Source: DASSFZ01 sp036514635
Lineage (GTDB): Bacteria; Chloroflexota; Anaerolineae; Fen-1058
Direction: 5' to 3'
Assembly (NCBI GenBank): GCA_036514635.1
Contig: DATBWU010000166.1
Span: forward strand, 1-17,002
Length of the DNA stretch: 17,002 nt
The position numbers and the translations under genes are program-made. Shown piece by piece: positions 1-14,471 of this stretch. Below the pieces are notes generated by a model. That model was not told the origin of the DNA and did not search any database. It saw only the letters and a program-made list of their open reading frames with translations. Numbering within the stretch: position 1 is the stretch's first letter; every line of letters begins with the position of its first letter.

Positions 1-4
1 TATC

Positions 5-58
5 GCCCGACGATGCCCACTCCGCTGCGCTACGGGGTGCTTCGCAAAATCGTCGGGC
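5..58. repeat. 10-bp perfect inverted repeat
   Basis: GCCCGACGAT at 5-14 is the exact reverse complement of ATCGTCGGGC at 49-58, with 34 bases between. The element may extend past the left edge of the window. It has no T-loop or anticodon-arm pattern, so it is not a tRNA. Function unknown. Confidence 0.6.
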
Positions 59-63
59 TAATC

Positions 64-126
64 AAGAAAAGCCGGATCAATCCGGCTGAAGCGGCAAACA
101 GCCTGCTTCAGCCGGCTTCGCTTTTT
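64..126. terminator. Overlapping hairpins, possible bidirectional terminator
   Basis: Two mutually exclusive stems share bases 84-87. AGCCGGA (70-76) pairs with TCCGGCT (81-87) around a TCAA loop. GGCTGAAGC (84-92) pairs with GCTTCAGCC (105-113). Read on the minus strand, the first stem is followed directly by TTTCTT, the form of a factor-independent terminator. Read on the plus strand, the second stem is followed after a short GC stretch by five T (122-126). It could end minus-strand transcripts coming from the kinase, or a plus-strand gene lying left of the window. Distance from the kinase stop is about 500 bases. Confidence 0.4.
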
Positions 127-128
127 CA

Positions 129-150
129 GCCCGGTGATTCATCACCGGGC
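129..150. repeat. Short perfect hairpin
   Basis: GCCCGGTGAT (129-138) and ATCACCGGGC (141-150) are perfect complements separated by two bases, giving about nine stable pairs and a tetraloop. There is no T-run on either side, so a terminator role is not evident. Confidence 0.55.
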
Positions 151-194
151 ATTGCCCACGAATTACCGAATGCTCTCGACTCTGATAAGACTTA

Positions 195-377
195 GAGCCT
201 GTCTGAAAACTCACCACCACGCCTAGCGCGCCGCCTGCTCTCTGTTGGAGAGCAGGAAACGGCGAGACTCGACCCCCTGAAGGGGGCAAGCGACACAAAG
301 AAACACCAGGAAAACTTGGAGAGGCTTGGTGTCTTGGTGCCTTGGTGGTTACTGTAGTGGCCTTTTCAGACAGGCTC
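195..377. mobile_element. Miniature inverted-repeat element (MITE-like), 183 bp
   Basis: GAGCCTGTCTGAAAA at 195-209 is matched by its exact reverse complement TTTTCAGACAGGCTC at 363-377. The element is flanked on both sides by TTA (192-194 and 378-380), which looks like a 3-bp target-site duplication. It has no room for a transposase. Inside are a 9-bp hairpin (234-242 with 248-256), a 6-bp hairpin (273-278 with 281-286) and three tandem 8-bp units of the form CTTGGTGN (325-348). End sequences of this type and a TNA duplication fit the IS5 superfamily, so a related full-length IS elsewhere in the genome could mobilise it. The family assignment is from memory. Confidence 0.7.
325..348 (+). repeat. 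Three tandem octamers CTTGGTGN
   Basis: CTTGGTGT, CTTGGTGC and CTTGGTGG follow each other without gaps inside the MITE-like element. The same 8-bp period appears in the larger arrays near 10361-10521, with a different unit sequence. Confidence 0.6.
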
Positions 378-519
378 TTAGCACGCCGTGGGCGTCCGCG
401 TCTCGGCGGTAGGCTCACTATACTACAGGCAGACCAGGGCAGTCCGAAACAGGGGGTGGAATTGCGGCCAGTCTAGCACTCGCCGCGCAGAGAGGGCAAG
501 CGTACTTTGGTCAGACCGC

Positions 520-564
520 ACCCCTCTCCCTCTCCTGAACCAGGTTCAGGAGAGGGAGAGGGGT
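520..564. repeat. 21-bp perfect hairpin after the kinase gene
   Basis: Bases 520-540 are perfectly complementary to 544-564, with a CAG loop at 541-543. The arms are purine/pyrimidine segregated, built from CCCTCTCC-like blocks on the left and GGAGAGGG-like blocks on the right. The hairpin starts 18 bases past the stop codon of the minus-strand kinase. It has no U-tract on the minus strand, so it looks more like a dispersed palindromic repeat or a 3'-end stabiliser than an intrinsic terminator. Confidence 0.65.
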
Positions 565-582
565 CGGGGGTGAGGGTGAGGT

Positions 583-9261
<8,679 letters not shown>

Positions 9262-9437
9262 CTCAGACTCGATCCACGCATGGCAACTGCCACAGCGCCC
9301 CGCCGCGCCGTCGAAGCCGTCGAAGGACAAACCAGGCTGGCACTACTGGAGGCCGGAGCGCACGCGGTCAGCGCAAGGCCGAGGAGAGTGAGTAGCGCGG
9401 GGACGAAGCGGCAACACACCATATCACGCAATGCACA

Positions 9438-10346
9438 TCACGGAACACCGGGAGCCGACGCGCAGTCCAGCCGGCGCGCCTCGGCTGCCGCCTCCGTGAT
9501 CTCGCGGATGTCGGTAAACTGCTGGCTGTCGGATCGGATCAGGCCGGCGCACATCCGCATCAGCGGCGCCTTGCGATCCTTGCCGTCCGGGTCTTTGATG
9601 ATGATGTAGCCCCGGTCACGGTCGATGAAGGAATAGTGCGAAAGAATCCCGCTGGCGAATTTGGCCTTCAGGGTGTCGGCCAGCGTCCTGGCCCGGTCGG
9701 CTTGAGAAATCACCATGAACTTGTCGCCTCCGACGTGGCCGATGTAATCGTCGGGCGTGCCCATGGCATCGACGGTTTCGCTGAGCAGCAAGGCGACGAA
9801 GCGCAGCACGTCTTCACCGGCCAGGAAGCCGTAGGCGTTGTTGAAATCGTCCAGCCCATCGACGCCGACGTACAGCAGGCCCCAGTTCTGCTTGCGCATC
9901 AGCAGGCGCAGTTGTTCTTCGTTCAAGCGGCCCGATGGCAGGCCGGTGGTCGGGTTGGTCAGGCTCTCGCGCTCGGCGCGGCGCATCGCGTTTTGCACGC
10001 GCAGGCGCAGCTCTTCGATGTCGAACGGCTTGGTGATGTAATCGTCCGCGCCGAGTTCCAGCCCGGCGATGCGGTCGCTGCGCTCGTCCTTCTGGGTCAG
10101 GAAGATGATCGGGATGTGGCTGGTGCGCAGGTTGGTGCGCAGCCGCTGGCACACTTCGTAGCCGTCGATGTCGGGCAGCATGATGTCCAGCACGATGACG
10201 TTGGGCAATTGCTGGCGGCAGCGCTCCAGGGCCTCGCCGCCACGACCGGCGACCACCACCTCGTAGCCTTGCGAAGTGAAGTAGATGCGCAGCATGTTGG
10301 AGATATCGAAATCGTCCTCAACGACCAGGATGCGACCCTTGCCCAT
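9438..10346 (-). CDS. Response regulator: receiver plus degenerate GGDEF domain
   Basis: This 302-residue protein starts with a receiver domain (about 4-120) with acidic residues E10/D11/D12, phospho-acceptor Asp54 in VLDIMLPDIDG, Thr84 and Lys106. The second half (about 128-290) is recognisable as a GGDEF domain by NPTTGLPSGR, the NAYGFLAGEDVL stretch and the signature at 206-210. That signature reads GGDKF, with Lys at the normally essential Glu position. The first Asp of the metal-binding DxD appears replaced by Gly161 (YVGVD). No RxxD inhibitory site precedes the signature. It is therefore probably not a diguanylate cyclase but a phosphorylation-dependent binding or nucleotide-sensing module. 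It lies 176 bp upstream of the giant kinase on the same strand and is its likeliest partner. It has a good ribosome binding site. Confidence 0.93.
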   Translation of the reverse strand: MGKGRILVVEDDFDISNMLRIYFTSQGYEVVVAGRGGEALERCRQQLPNVIVLDIMLPDIDGYEVCQRLRTNLRTSHIPIIFLTQKDERSDRIAGLELGADDYITKPFDIEELRLRVQNAMRRAERESLTNPTTGLPSGRLNEEQLRLLMRKQNWGLLYVGVDGLDDFNNAYGFLAGEDVLRFVALLLSETVDAMGTPDDYIGHVGGDKFMVISQADRARTLADTLKAKFASGILSHYSFIDRDRGYIIIKDPDGKDRKAPLMRMCAGLIRSDSQQFTDIREITEAAAEARRLDCASAPGVP

Positions 10347-10351
10347 GACAT

Positions 10352-10356
10352 CCTCC
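10352..10356 (-). promoter_or_regulatory. Ribosome binding site of the receiver/GGDEF gene
   Basis: GGAGG on the minus strand ends five bases before the ATG at 10346. It fixes that start and is the clearest Shine-Dalgarno sequence on the minus strand in this window. The kinase, reductase, beta-helix and hydrolase genes have none as strong. Confidence 0.75.
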
Positions 10357-10360
10357 GTCG

Positions 10361-10408
10361 ATGGTCTGGTAGTCGAGTAGTCTTGTAGTCAGGTAGTCTG
10401 GTAGTCCT
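10361..10408 (-). repeat. Left arm of an inverted octamer array (6 units)
   Basis: Units of 8 bp follow in exact phase. Five copies of GTAGTCNN begin at 10369, 10377, 10385, 10393 and 10401, preceded by a diverged copy at 10361. Read on the minus strand the unit is NNGACTAC. This array is the mirror image of the one at 10437-10521, so a transcript could fold into a long imperfect hairpin. Confidence 0.85.
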
Positions 10409-10409
10409 T

Positions 10410-10435
10410 CGTAGTTCTCCACCCGTGCAACTACG
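10410..10435. repeat. Central hairpin between the two octamer arrays
   Basis: CGTAGTT (10410-10416) and AACTACG (10429-10435) are perfect complements around a 12-base loop. This forms the tip of the larger mirror-image structure built by the flanking octamer arrays. Confidence 0.7.
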
Positions 10436-10436
10436 T

Positions 10437-10521
10437 GACTACTCGACTAACCGACTACGCGACCACACGACCACTCGACTACTCGACTATTCGACTAACC
10501 GACTACGCGACTCCACGACTA
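10437..10521 (+). repeat. Right arm of the inverted octamer array (10.5 units)
   Basis: Ten 8-bp units run in exact phase from 10437 to 10516: GACTACTC, GACTAACC, GACTACGC, GACCACAC, GACCACTC, GACTACTC, GACTATTC, GACTAACC, GACTACGC and GACTCCAC. A partial GACTA follows at 10517-10521. The last units overlap the 3' end of the reductase gene and contain its stop codon. The unit varies mostly at its last three positions, and the order TC, CC, GC recurs after six units. There are no unique spacers, so this is not a CRISPR array. Confidence 0.88.
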
Positions 10522-11585
10522 AACGCCCTGCGCTTGATCTGCTCGATATGCTCGTCCGTCACCGCGCGCTCGAACGAGCGGAATCCGCCCAGCTTGAAGC
10601 CGTGCCGCTGCGCGATGTCGTCGATGGCCTCCACCTGCGAGACGCTCAGGTCCTTGCCCAGTGTGTATGACTCGTAGCGATTCTCCATCGCCAGCGCCAT
10701 CGTCTCCGCCATGCAGGCGTAAGCCATCTTCAACGGAAAGCCGAAGTTGAAGTGGAAGTCCACGTCGCCCGGCACTTCGACCATGCCGCCTTCGATCACC
10801 AGCACGTCGTCGCGCTCCTCGACGACCTTCTTCGACACGTCGCGCGGGCGGGCCATGTCACACACGACTGCGCCGGGCTTCAGGTGATGCGGCTCGATGA
10901 TCGCGCCGCCCGCCGACGAGACGGTGAGGATCACATCGGCCTGCCGGATGGCCGACACGTCGCGGCCGATCTGCACCTCTGCGCCGAGCGCTTCACATTT
11001 GGCCTTCACCCGCGCCAGGCGATCGAGGCTCCGGCCGACCAGGATGATCTGCGGCGCATAGCGCGCCAGTAGCTCCGCACTGACTGCGCCGATTGCGCCC
11101 GACGCGCCGACGACGGCGACGGTGGCCTTGCTCAAATCGATGTCCATGCGCCGGGCCGCTTCCTGCACCGCCTCGACCGCGACGGCGACGGTGTACGAAT
11201 CGCCGCTGGTGACCGGCACACTCACCCGCTGGGCAATCGTCTGACCCCCATCGCCCACGACCGACGTGTACGCGCCCAGCCCGACCAGCCGCGCGCCCTT
11301 GCTCTGCGCCAGTCGCACCGTTTTGACGATCTTCCGATACACCGTTTCGACCGGCAGCGTCATCATGCGCTGCGGCGTGAACGGGCAGGCGACGAACCAG
11401 CCTTCGACCTCGCACCCGTTGCCCGTCGATCGCGCGCCGGTAATGTGTGAAATATACACCGGCGGGAAAAAGCGCGACAGGAAGTTGATCATCGGCACGG
11501 GCAGCACTTTGCCCAGCAGCGGGAACTTGCGCTCCACGTCGCGCTTCGGATCGATCGGGTGAATAATAAAACCAAAATTGTTCAT
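10503..11585 (-). CDS. Long-chain acyl-ACP reductase-like oxidoreductase
   Basis: This 360-residue protein resembles cyanobacterial long-chain fatty acyl-[ACP] reductase (AAR), which reduces acyl-ACP to fatty aldehyde with NADPH. Matching landmarks are AYTSVVG (105-111), TSGDSYT (126-132), the nucleotide-binding loop VVGASGAIG (158-166) and a following VGRS (183-186) that suits NADPH. Cys291 in MAYACMAET lines up with the acylated catalytic Cys of AAR (MFACFAEA). QRHGF near 326-330 matches the conserved C-terminal RHGF. It carries about 25 extra C-terminal residues, and its last codons and stop lie in the octamer repeat. No aldehyde-deformylating oxygenase is encoded in the window, so alkane production is not implied. 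Aldehyde could feed alcohol, wax ester or lipid synthesis. The wider family shares the shikimate-dehydrogenase-type fold, so the substrate is inferred. No strong ribosome binding site is seen. Confidence 0.8.
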   Translation of the reverse strand: MNNFGFIIHPIDPKRDVERKFPLLGKVLPVPMINFLSRFFPPVYISHITGARSTGNGCEVEGWFVACPFTPQRMMTLPVETVYRKIVKTVRLAQSKGARLVGLGAYTSVVGDGGQTIAQRVSVPVTSGDSYTVAVAVEAVQEAARRMDIDLSKATVAVVGASGAIGAVSAELLARYAPQIILVGRSLDRLARVKAKCEALGAEVQIGRDVSAIRQADVILTVSSAGGAIIEPHHLKPGAVVCDMARPRDVSKKVVEERDDVLVIEGGMVEVPGDVDFHFNFGFPLKMAYACMAETMALAMENRYESYTLGKDLSVSQVEAIDDIAQRHGFKLGGFRSFERAVTDEHIEQIKRRAFSRGVA

Positions 11586-11593
11586 CGCTGGCT

Positions 11594-11748
11594 AACCACG
11601 GATTACACGGATGTCACGGATTCACGAATCCCAGAAGTTGTCATTCTGAGGGCGCTTCGCGCCCGAAGAATCTCTTCCGCGACCGTCCCACAGATGCTTC
11701 GCCGCTGCGCGGCTCAGCATGACATTTCATCTGTGTAAATCCGCGGTT
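11594..11748. repeat. Outer palindromic repeat (ACCACGGATTACACGGAT type)
   Basis: AACCACGGATTACACGGAT (11594-11612) is nearly the reverse complement of the stretch 11729-11748, with two mismatches and one indel. The core GGATTACAC/GTGTAAATCC is of a type I recall as a dispersed intergenic repeat in several environmental phyla. The pair encloses a second palindrome (11639-11724). Together they fill the gap between the beta-helix and reductase genes. Confidence 0.7.
11639..11724. repeat. Inner palindromic repeat (TGTCATTCTGAG type) with two side hairpins
   Basis: TGTCATTCTGAG (11639-11650) pairs with CTCAGCATGACA (11713-11724) at 11 of 12 positions. Between the arms are two compact hairpins, GGCGC-TTC-GCGCC (11651-11663) and GCCGC-TGC-GCGGC (11701-11713), giving a cloverleaf-like fold. 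It sits inside the outer repeat 11594-11748, as if one element had inserted into another. Confidence 0.72.
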
Positions 11749-11751
11749 CCC

Positions 11752-13023
11752 TCACTTTGTGATGTGCTCGGCGCGCGGCCGATACTGCGGCGCGAAAAGC
11801 TCGTCCGCACCCGCAATCTTGTGATGGTCGCTCTCCTCGTAAGTGACGTTCTTGGTGATGACGCGCTCGTCGCGGTTGGCCGCCAGCAGCACATCCGACT
11901 CGATCTCGCGGCCCGGAAAGATCACGAAGCCCGACCCGATGCGGCAGTGATGGCCCACGCAGCCGCCGATCGCCGGCGTCCCGACCTCTTCCAGGCGGCC
12001 GCGATACAAGACGCGGATCGGCTTGGAGACCATGTTGAAGTCGGTGAAGGTGTTGCCCGCTCCGATGAACGTGTCGCGCCCGATCACGCACATCTGCAAG
12101 CAGGTATTCTGCGCGACCATCGAGTTCTCCATCAGCGTCGTCATGAACAGCGACGCGCGCCACGGCAAGAAACAACCGTCGCCCACGACGCTCAACATCA
12201 GCACGCAGCCGTGCGATACGGTGACGTTGTTGCCGATGTGGCAGTTGTCGATGACCGCGCCCGGCTGAACCACCACGTTGTCGCCGAGCGTCACCGGCCC
12301 CAGAATCACCGCCGAGGGGTCGATATGGACGTTGCGTCCTTTTTTGATCAGCGCCGAGGACGACAGCACGTGCCGCCGCTCGACCAGCCCGCGCCACATC
12401 ACGCGCAGCTTGAAACTGAGTCGCTCGATCTGCTTCTCGGTGCGTGCGCCTTCGGCGAACACGCCGAACGGTGAATTGGCAATGTACAAGTGCGTCCAGT
12501 GCTCGATCGACAGGAACGCGCGCTGCGGCACCCAGAAGGTCAGGTCGCCCTGATGGGGCGCCATGTACTTCGGGATGTTGTAGTACCCGATCTCGCGCGC
12601 CTGCGTGTCCATCACCAGCGAGCGGATGATCTTTTCGCGGCCATGCGGAAAGTACCACAGATCGGCCACGTAGAGATCGCCCTCGCGACGGATGCCGCTT
12701 TGCAGATTCAGCGCGTGCGTGGTGATGGCCTGGTCGTCGAGCGCAAAGGCTACGCGGCAGGCCTTGCCCGATTCCCGCGCGCGGCGGATGAACTCGTCGC
12801 TGAAGTACCGGTCGAAGAACAGGTTGTCGCGATAGACGATGCACTCCACCCGGTCTTCGGGCACTTGCGCCAGCGATTGAACAGGTGGTCGCTCCTCGCG
12901 CGTGTACGGGGCCAGCGCATCGCGCTGAGCCAACCAGAGTGGTTTATTCAAGACCCGCAGGTCACGTGCCCTCTCGTTGAACGGCGAGATCAGGCGGGTG
13001 TCTTCGATAATGTACTTGCGCAT
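11752..13023 (-). CDS. Left-handed beta-helix (hexapeptide-repeat) protein, GlmU-like architecture
   Basis: A protein of 423 residues. From about 228 to 385 it shows imperfect hexapeptide repeats such as VHIDPSAVILGPVTLGDNVVVQPGAVI and CHIGNNVTVSHG, the signature of a left-handed beta-helix seen in acyl- and acetyltransferases and in the C-terminal domain of sugar nucleotidyltransferases. The N-terminal part (1-220) contains RLISPFNERARDLRVLNKPLW and CIVYRDNLFFDRYF. It looks like a remote nucleotidyltransferase-type domain, but I see no clear GxGTRL loop, so catalytic activity there is doubtful. His271 in VSHGC is a candidate transferase base. A role as an acyl, acetyl or sugar-nucleotide transferase is inferred. 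It lies 48 bp after the hydrolase and 166 bp before the acyl-ACP-reductase-like gene, and an acyl-dependent reaction would fit both neighbours. No good ribosome binding site precedes the ATG. Confidence 0.75.
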   Translation of the reverse strand: MRKYIIEDTRLISPFNERARDLRVLNKPLWLAQRDALAPYTREERPPVQSLAQVPEDRVECIVYRDNLFFDRYFSDEFIRRARESGKACRVAFALDDQAITTHALNLQSGIRREGDLYVADLWYFPHGREKIIRSLVMDTQAREIGYYNIPKYMAPHQGDLTFWVPQRAFLSIEHWTHLYIANSPFGVFAEGARTEKQIERLSFKLRVMWRGLVERRHVLSSSALIKKGRNVHIDPSAVILGPVTLGDNVVVQPGAVIDNCHIGNNVTVSHGCVLMLSVVGDGCFLPWRASLFMTTLMENSMVAQNTCLQMCVIGRDTFIGAGNTFTDFNMVSKPIRVLYRGRLEEVGTPAIGGCVGHHCRIGSGFVIFPGREIESDVLLAANRDERVITKNVTYEESDHHKIAGADELFAPQYRPRAEHITK

Positions 13024-13071
13024 GGAGTGGCGTGGCGCGTGGCGTCGGCGATCCGGCCGGGGTCGCCGGCG

Positions 13072-13854
13072 TCAACTGCTCAAGAAATCGGACACCACCT
13101 TGTGGAAAGCCTCAGGCTCATCCAACATCACAAAGTGCCGCGAACGATTCATCAGGTGCACGGTTGCTCCGCTCACGGAGTCGGCCAGAACGCGGGCCTG
13201 GTTGGGGTTGACGATGTTATCGGATTTGCCGTACACGCCCAGCGCCGGGATCGCCAGTTTGTGCAGCGGCTGGCGCAGGTCGGTGTAATGCAAATCGCCG
13301 ATGCTGCGGAAGAACGACTCGAGACTGGTCTTCTCCACGTCGCGCAGGATCATCTTGCGCACCCGTTCCGAATCGCCCCATGTGTTCATCACAATCACCA
13401 GGCGCAACAGCGTCGGTGCGCGCCATACGACGTGAGCCACCCAGTTGATGCCGGCCAGTTTCAGAAAGAAGTTCAACGACGATCCGTTGATGGGCGAGCC
13501 GATCGCCGCCACGCGCGTCACGCGCTCGGGCTTGTCCAGCGCCAGCCGCAAGGCCACCGTGCCGCCCATCGAGTGGCCCAACACCGGGGCGCAGCGGATG
13601 CCCAGCGTGTCCATGAACTGGTCCACCATCTCGACGTAGGAGGCTACGCGGAACGGAGGTGTCTTGGACTTGGCCGACTCTCCGAAACCCCAAAAGTCCA
13701 GGGCGTAGACTTTGTGGCCGTGCTCAGCCAGGTGGATCATCTCGTCCTGCCACACGCCCCACGAGTTGATCCAGCCGTGCAGCAGGATCACGGGCTTGCC
13801 GCGCCCATACGTCTCGTAATGAACAATGCCTTGCGAAGTGACAATGGAACTCAT
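13072..13854 (-). CDS. Alpha/beta-fold hydrolase
   Basis: A 260-residue single-domain alpha/beta hydrolase of normal length. The oxyanion region is LLHGW (24-28), followed by ALDFWGFGES (51-60). The nucleophile elbow is GHSMGG with Ser95. Asp212 in YGKSDNIV and His240 in RSRHFVMLDEPEAF complete the triad. There is no signal peptide, so it should act in the cytoplasm. Substrates for this family include esters, lactones, thioesters and haloalkanes, and nothing in the sequence decides among them. The gene begins 22 bp after the GTPase stop and ends 48 bp before the beta-helix gene, which places it in the same transcript. Given the acyl-ACP-reductase-like enzyme two genes on, an acyl-ester or thioester substrate is a reasonable guess only. 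Confidence 0.92.
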   Translation of the reverse strand: MSSIVTSQGIVHYETYGRGKPVILLHGWINSWGVWQDEMIHLAEHGHKVYALDFWGFGESAKSKTPPFRVASYVEMVDQFMDTLGIRCAPVLGHSMGGTVALRLALDKPERVTRVAAIGSPINGSSLNFFLKLAGINWVAHVVWRAPTLLRLVIVMNTWGDSERVRKMILRDVEKTSLESFFRSIGDLHYTDLRQPLHKLAIPALGVYGKSDNIVNPNQARVLADSVSGATVHLMNRSRHFVMLDEPEAFHKVVSDFLSS

Positions 13855-13876
13855 ACCAAGCGGCGCTGCGTCGCAC

Positions 13877-14416
13877 CTACAACTCGCCGCTGTCCATCCG
13901 CTCCAAGATTGAATAGAGCAGCTCCAGCAGCGTATTCTTGACGCTCTCTTTGTCGTTGGCTACGCACGGCAGCACTTTGATGTTCGGGTCGATCTTGAGC
14001 GCAATGCGCAAGTCCTCCGGCGACCAGGCGTCCTCGAAATCCTGCTTGTTGGCCGCCACGACATACGGCGTGGAAGCGTAGCCGCGAAACGTGTCCAGGA
14101 TCGAGCGCGCTTCGCGAAACGTCTCCGGTCGAGTGCTGTCCACGACGACGATGAAGCCCAGCATGCCTTCGGACAGGATTTCCCACATGAAGTCGAAGCG
14201 CTTCTGGCCGGGCGTGCCGAACATGTACAGCACCAGATCGTCGTCGATGGTGATCCGCCCGAAGTCCATCGCCACCGTGGTCTGGTCTTTCACGCGCTCG
14301 GCCGGGTTGGAGATACGGCGCTCGGTCGAGACGACGTCGATCTCGCTGATCGTCCTGATGAACTGTGTCTTTCCGGCCGCGAACGGTCCGGTCACTACCA
14401 TTTTCACTGCCTGCAT
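13877..14416 (-). CDS. Small Ras-like GTPase (Arf/Rag-like, CvnD-type)
   Basis: This 179-residue GTPase has the P-loop GPFAAGKT (10-17), a switch I candidate QTTVAMDFG (45-53), a G3 region FGTPGQKRF (66-74), the guanine-specificity motif NKQD (123-126) and a weak G5 (CVAND). The G3 Asp of classical Ras proteins is replaced by Gly67, as in the bacterial FGTPGQ group that includes the Streptomyces conservon GTPases (CvnD). In conservons such GTPases work with a sensor kinase and roadblock proteins at the membrane. No roadblock gene is present here, but a DUF4388 gene lies 55 bp upstream and a kinase ends the cluster. No lipidation signal or membrane helix is seen. The ATG at 14416 has GAGG six bases upstream. 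Confidence 0.93.
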   Translation of the reverse strand: MQAVKMVVTGPFAAGKTQFIRTISEIDVVSTERRISNPAERVKDQTTVAMDFGRITIDDDLVLYMFGTPGQKRFDFMWEILSEGMLGFIVVVDSTRPETFREARSILDTFRGYASTPYVVAANKQDFEDAWSPEDLRIALKIDPNIKVLPCVANDKESVKNTLLELLYSILERMDSGEL

Positions 14417-14471
14417 GAGTCCTCGCCCTTATCTCGACATTGCGGATAAAACATCCATCGGCCTGTACGGC

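Larger units (their letters stand above)
1..582. other. Gene-free region rich in inverted repeats
   Basis: No convincing gene lies between the left edge and the stop codon of the giant kinase at 583. The short open frames here run through palindromes and carry no recognisable domain. The region holds an inverted repeat (5-58), hairpins at 70-113 and 129-150, a small transposon-like element (195-377) and a long perfect hairpin (520-564), each listed separately. In 378-519 I see no structured feature apart from the TTA copy at 378-380 that ends the transposon-like element. Confidence 0.75.

Noticed and set aside
5..58. tRNA-like fold with a paired acceptor stem
   Set aside because: It is only 54 bases long, with no T-loop consensus, no anticodon arm and no CCA context.
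77..418. Minus-strand frame of 113 codons across the MITE-like element
   Set aside because: It spans both inverted repeats and several hairpins, has no domain and no ribosome binding site. It is not a transposase.
9262..9330. TTG start for the kinase that adds a CGSCH motif resembling a haem c site
   Set aside because: There is no ribosome binding site before the TTG, the added 23 residues include no export signal, and a lone CxxCH on the cytoplasmic side would not be haem-loaded. ATG at 9261 directly precedes the membrane helices.
10437..10521. Possible CRISPR array
   Set aside because: The repeat unit is only 8 bp, there are no unique spacers, and no cas genes are present.
10425..10677. 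Small plus-strand frames with repeats like DYSTNRLRDHTTTR
   Set aside because: They are translations of the 8-bp tandem repeat, which reads as an eight-residue pattern every three units. They run into the reductase gene on the other strand and have no coding support.
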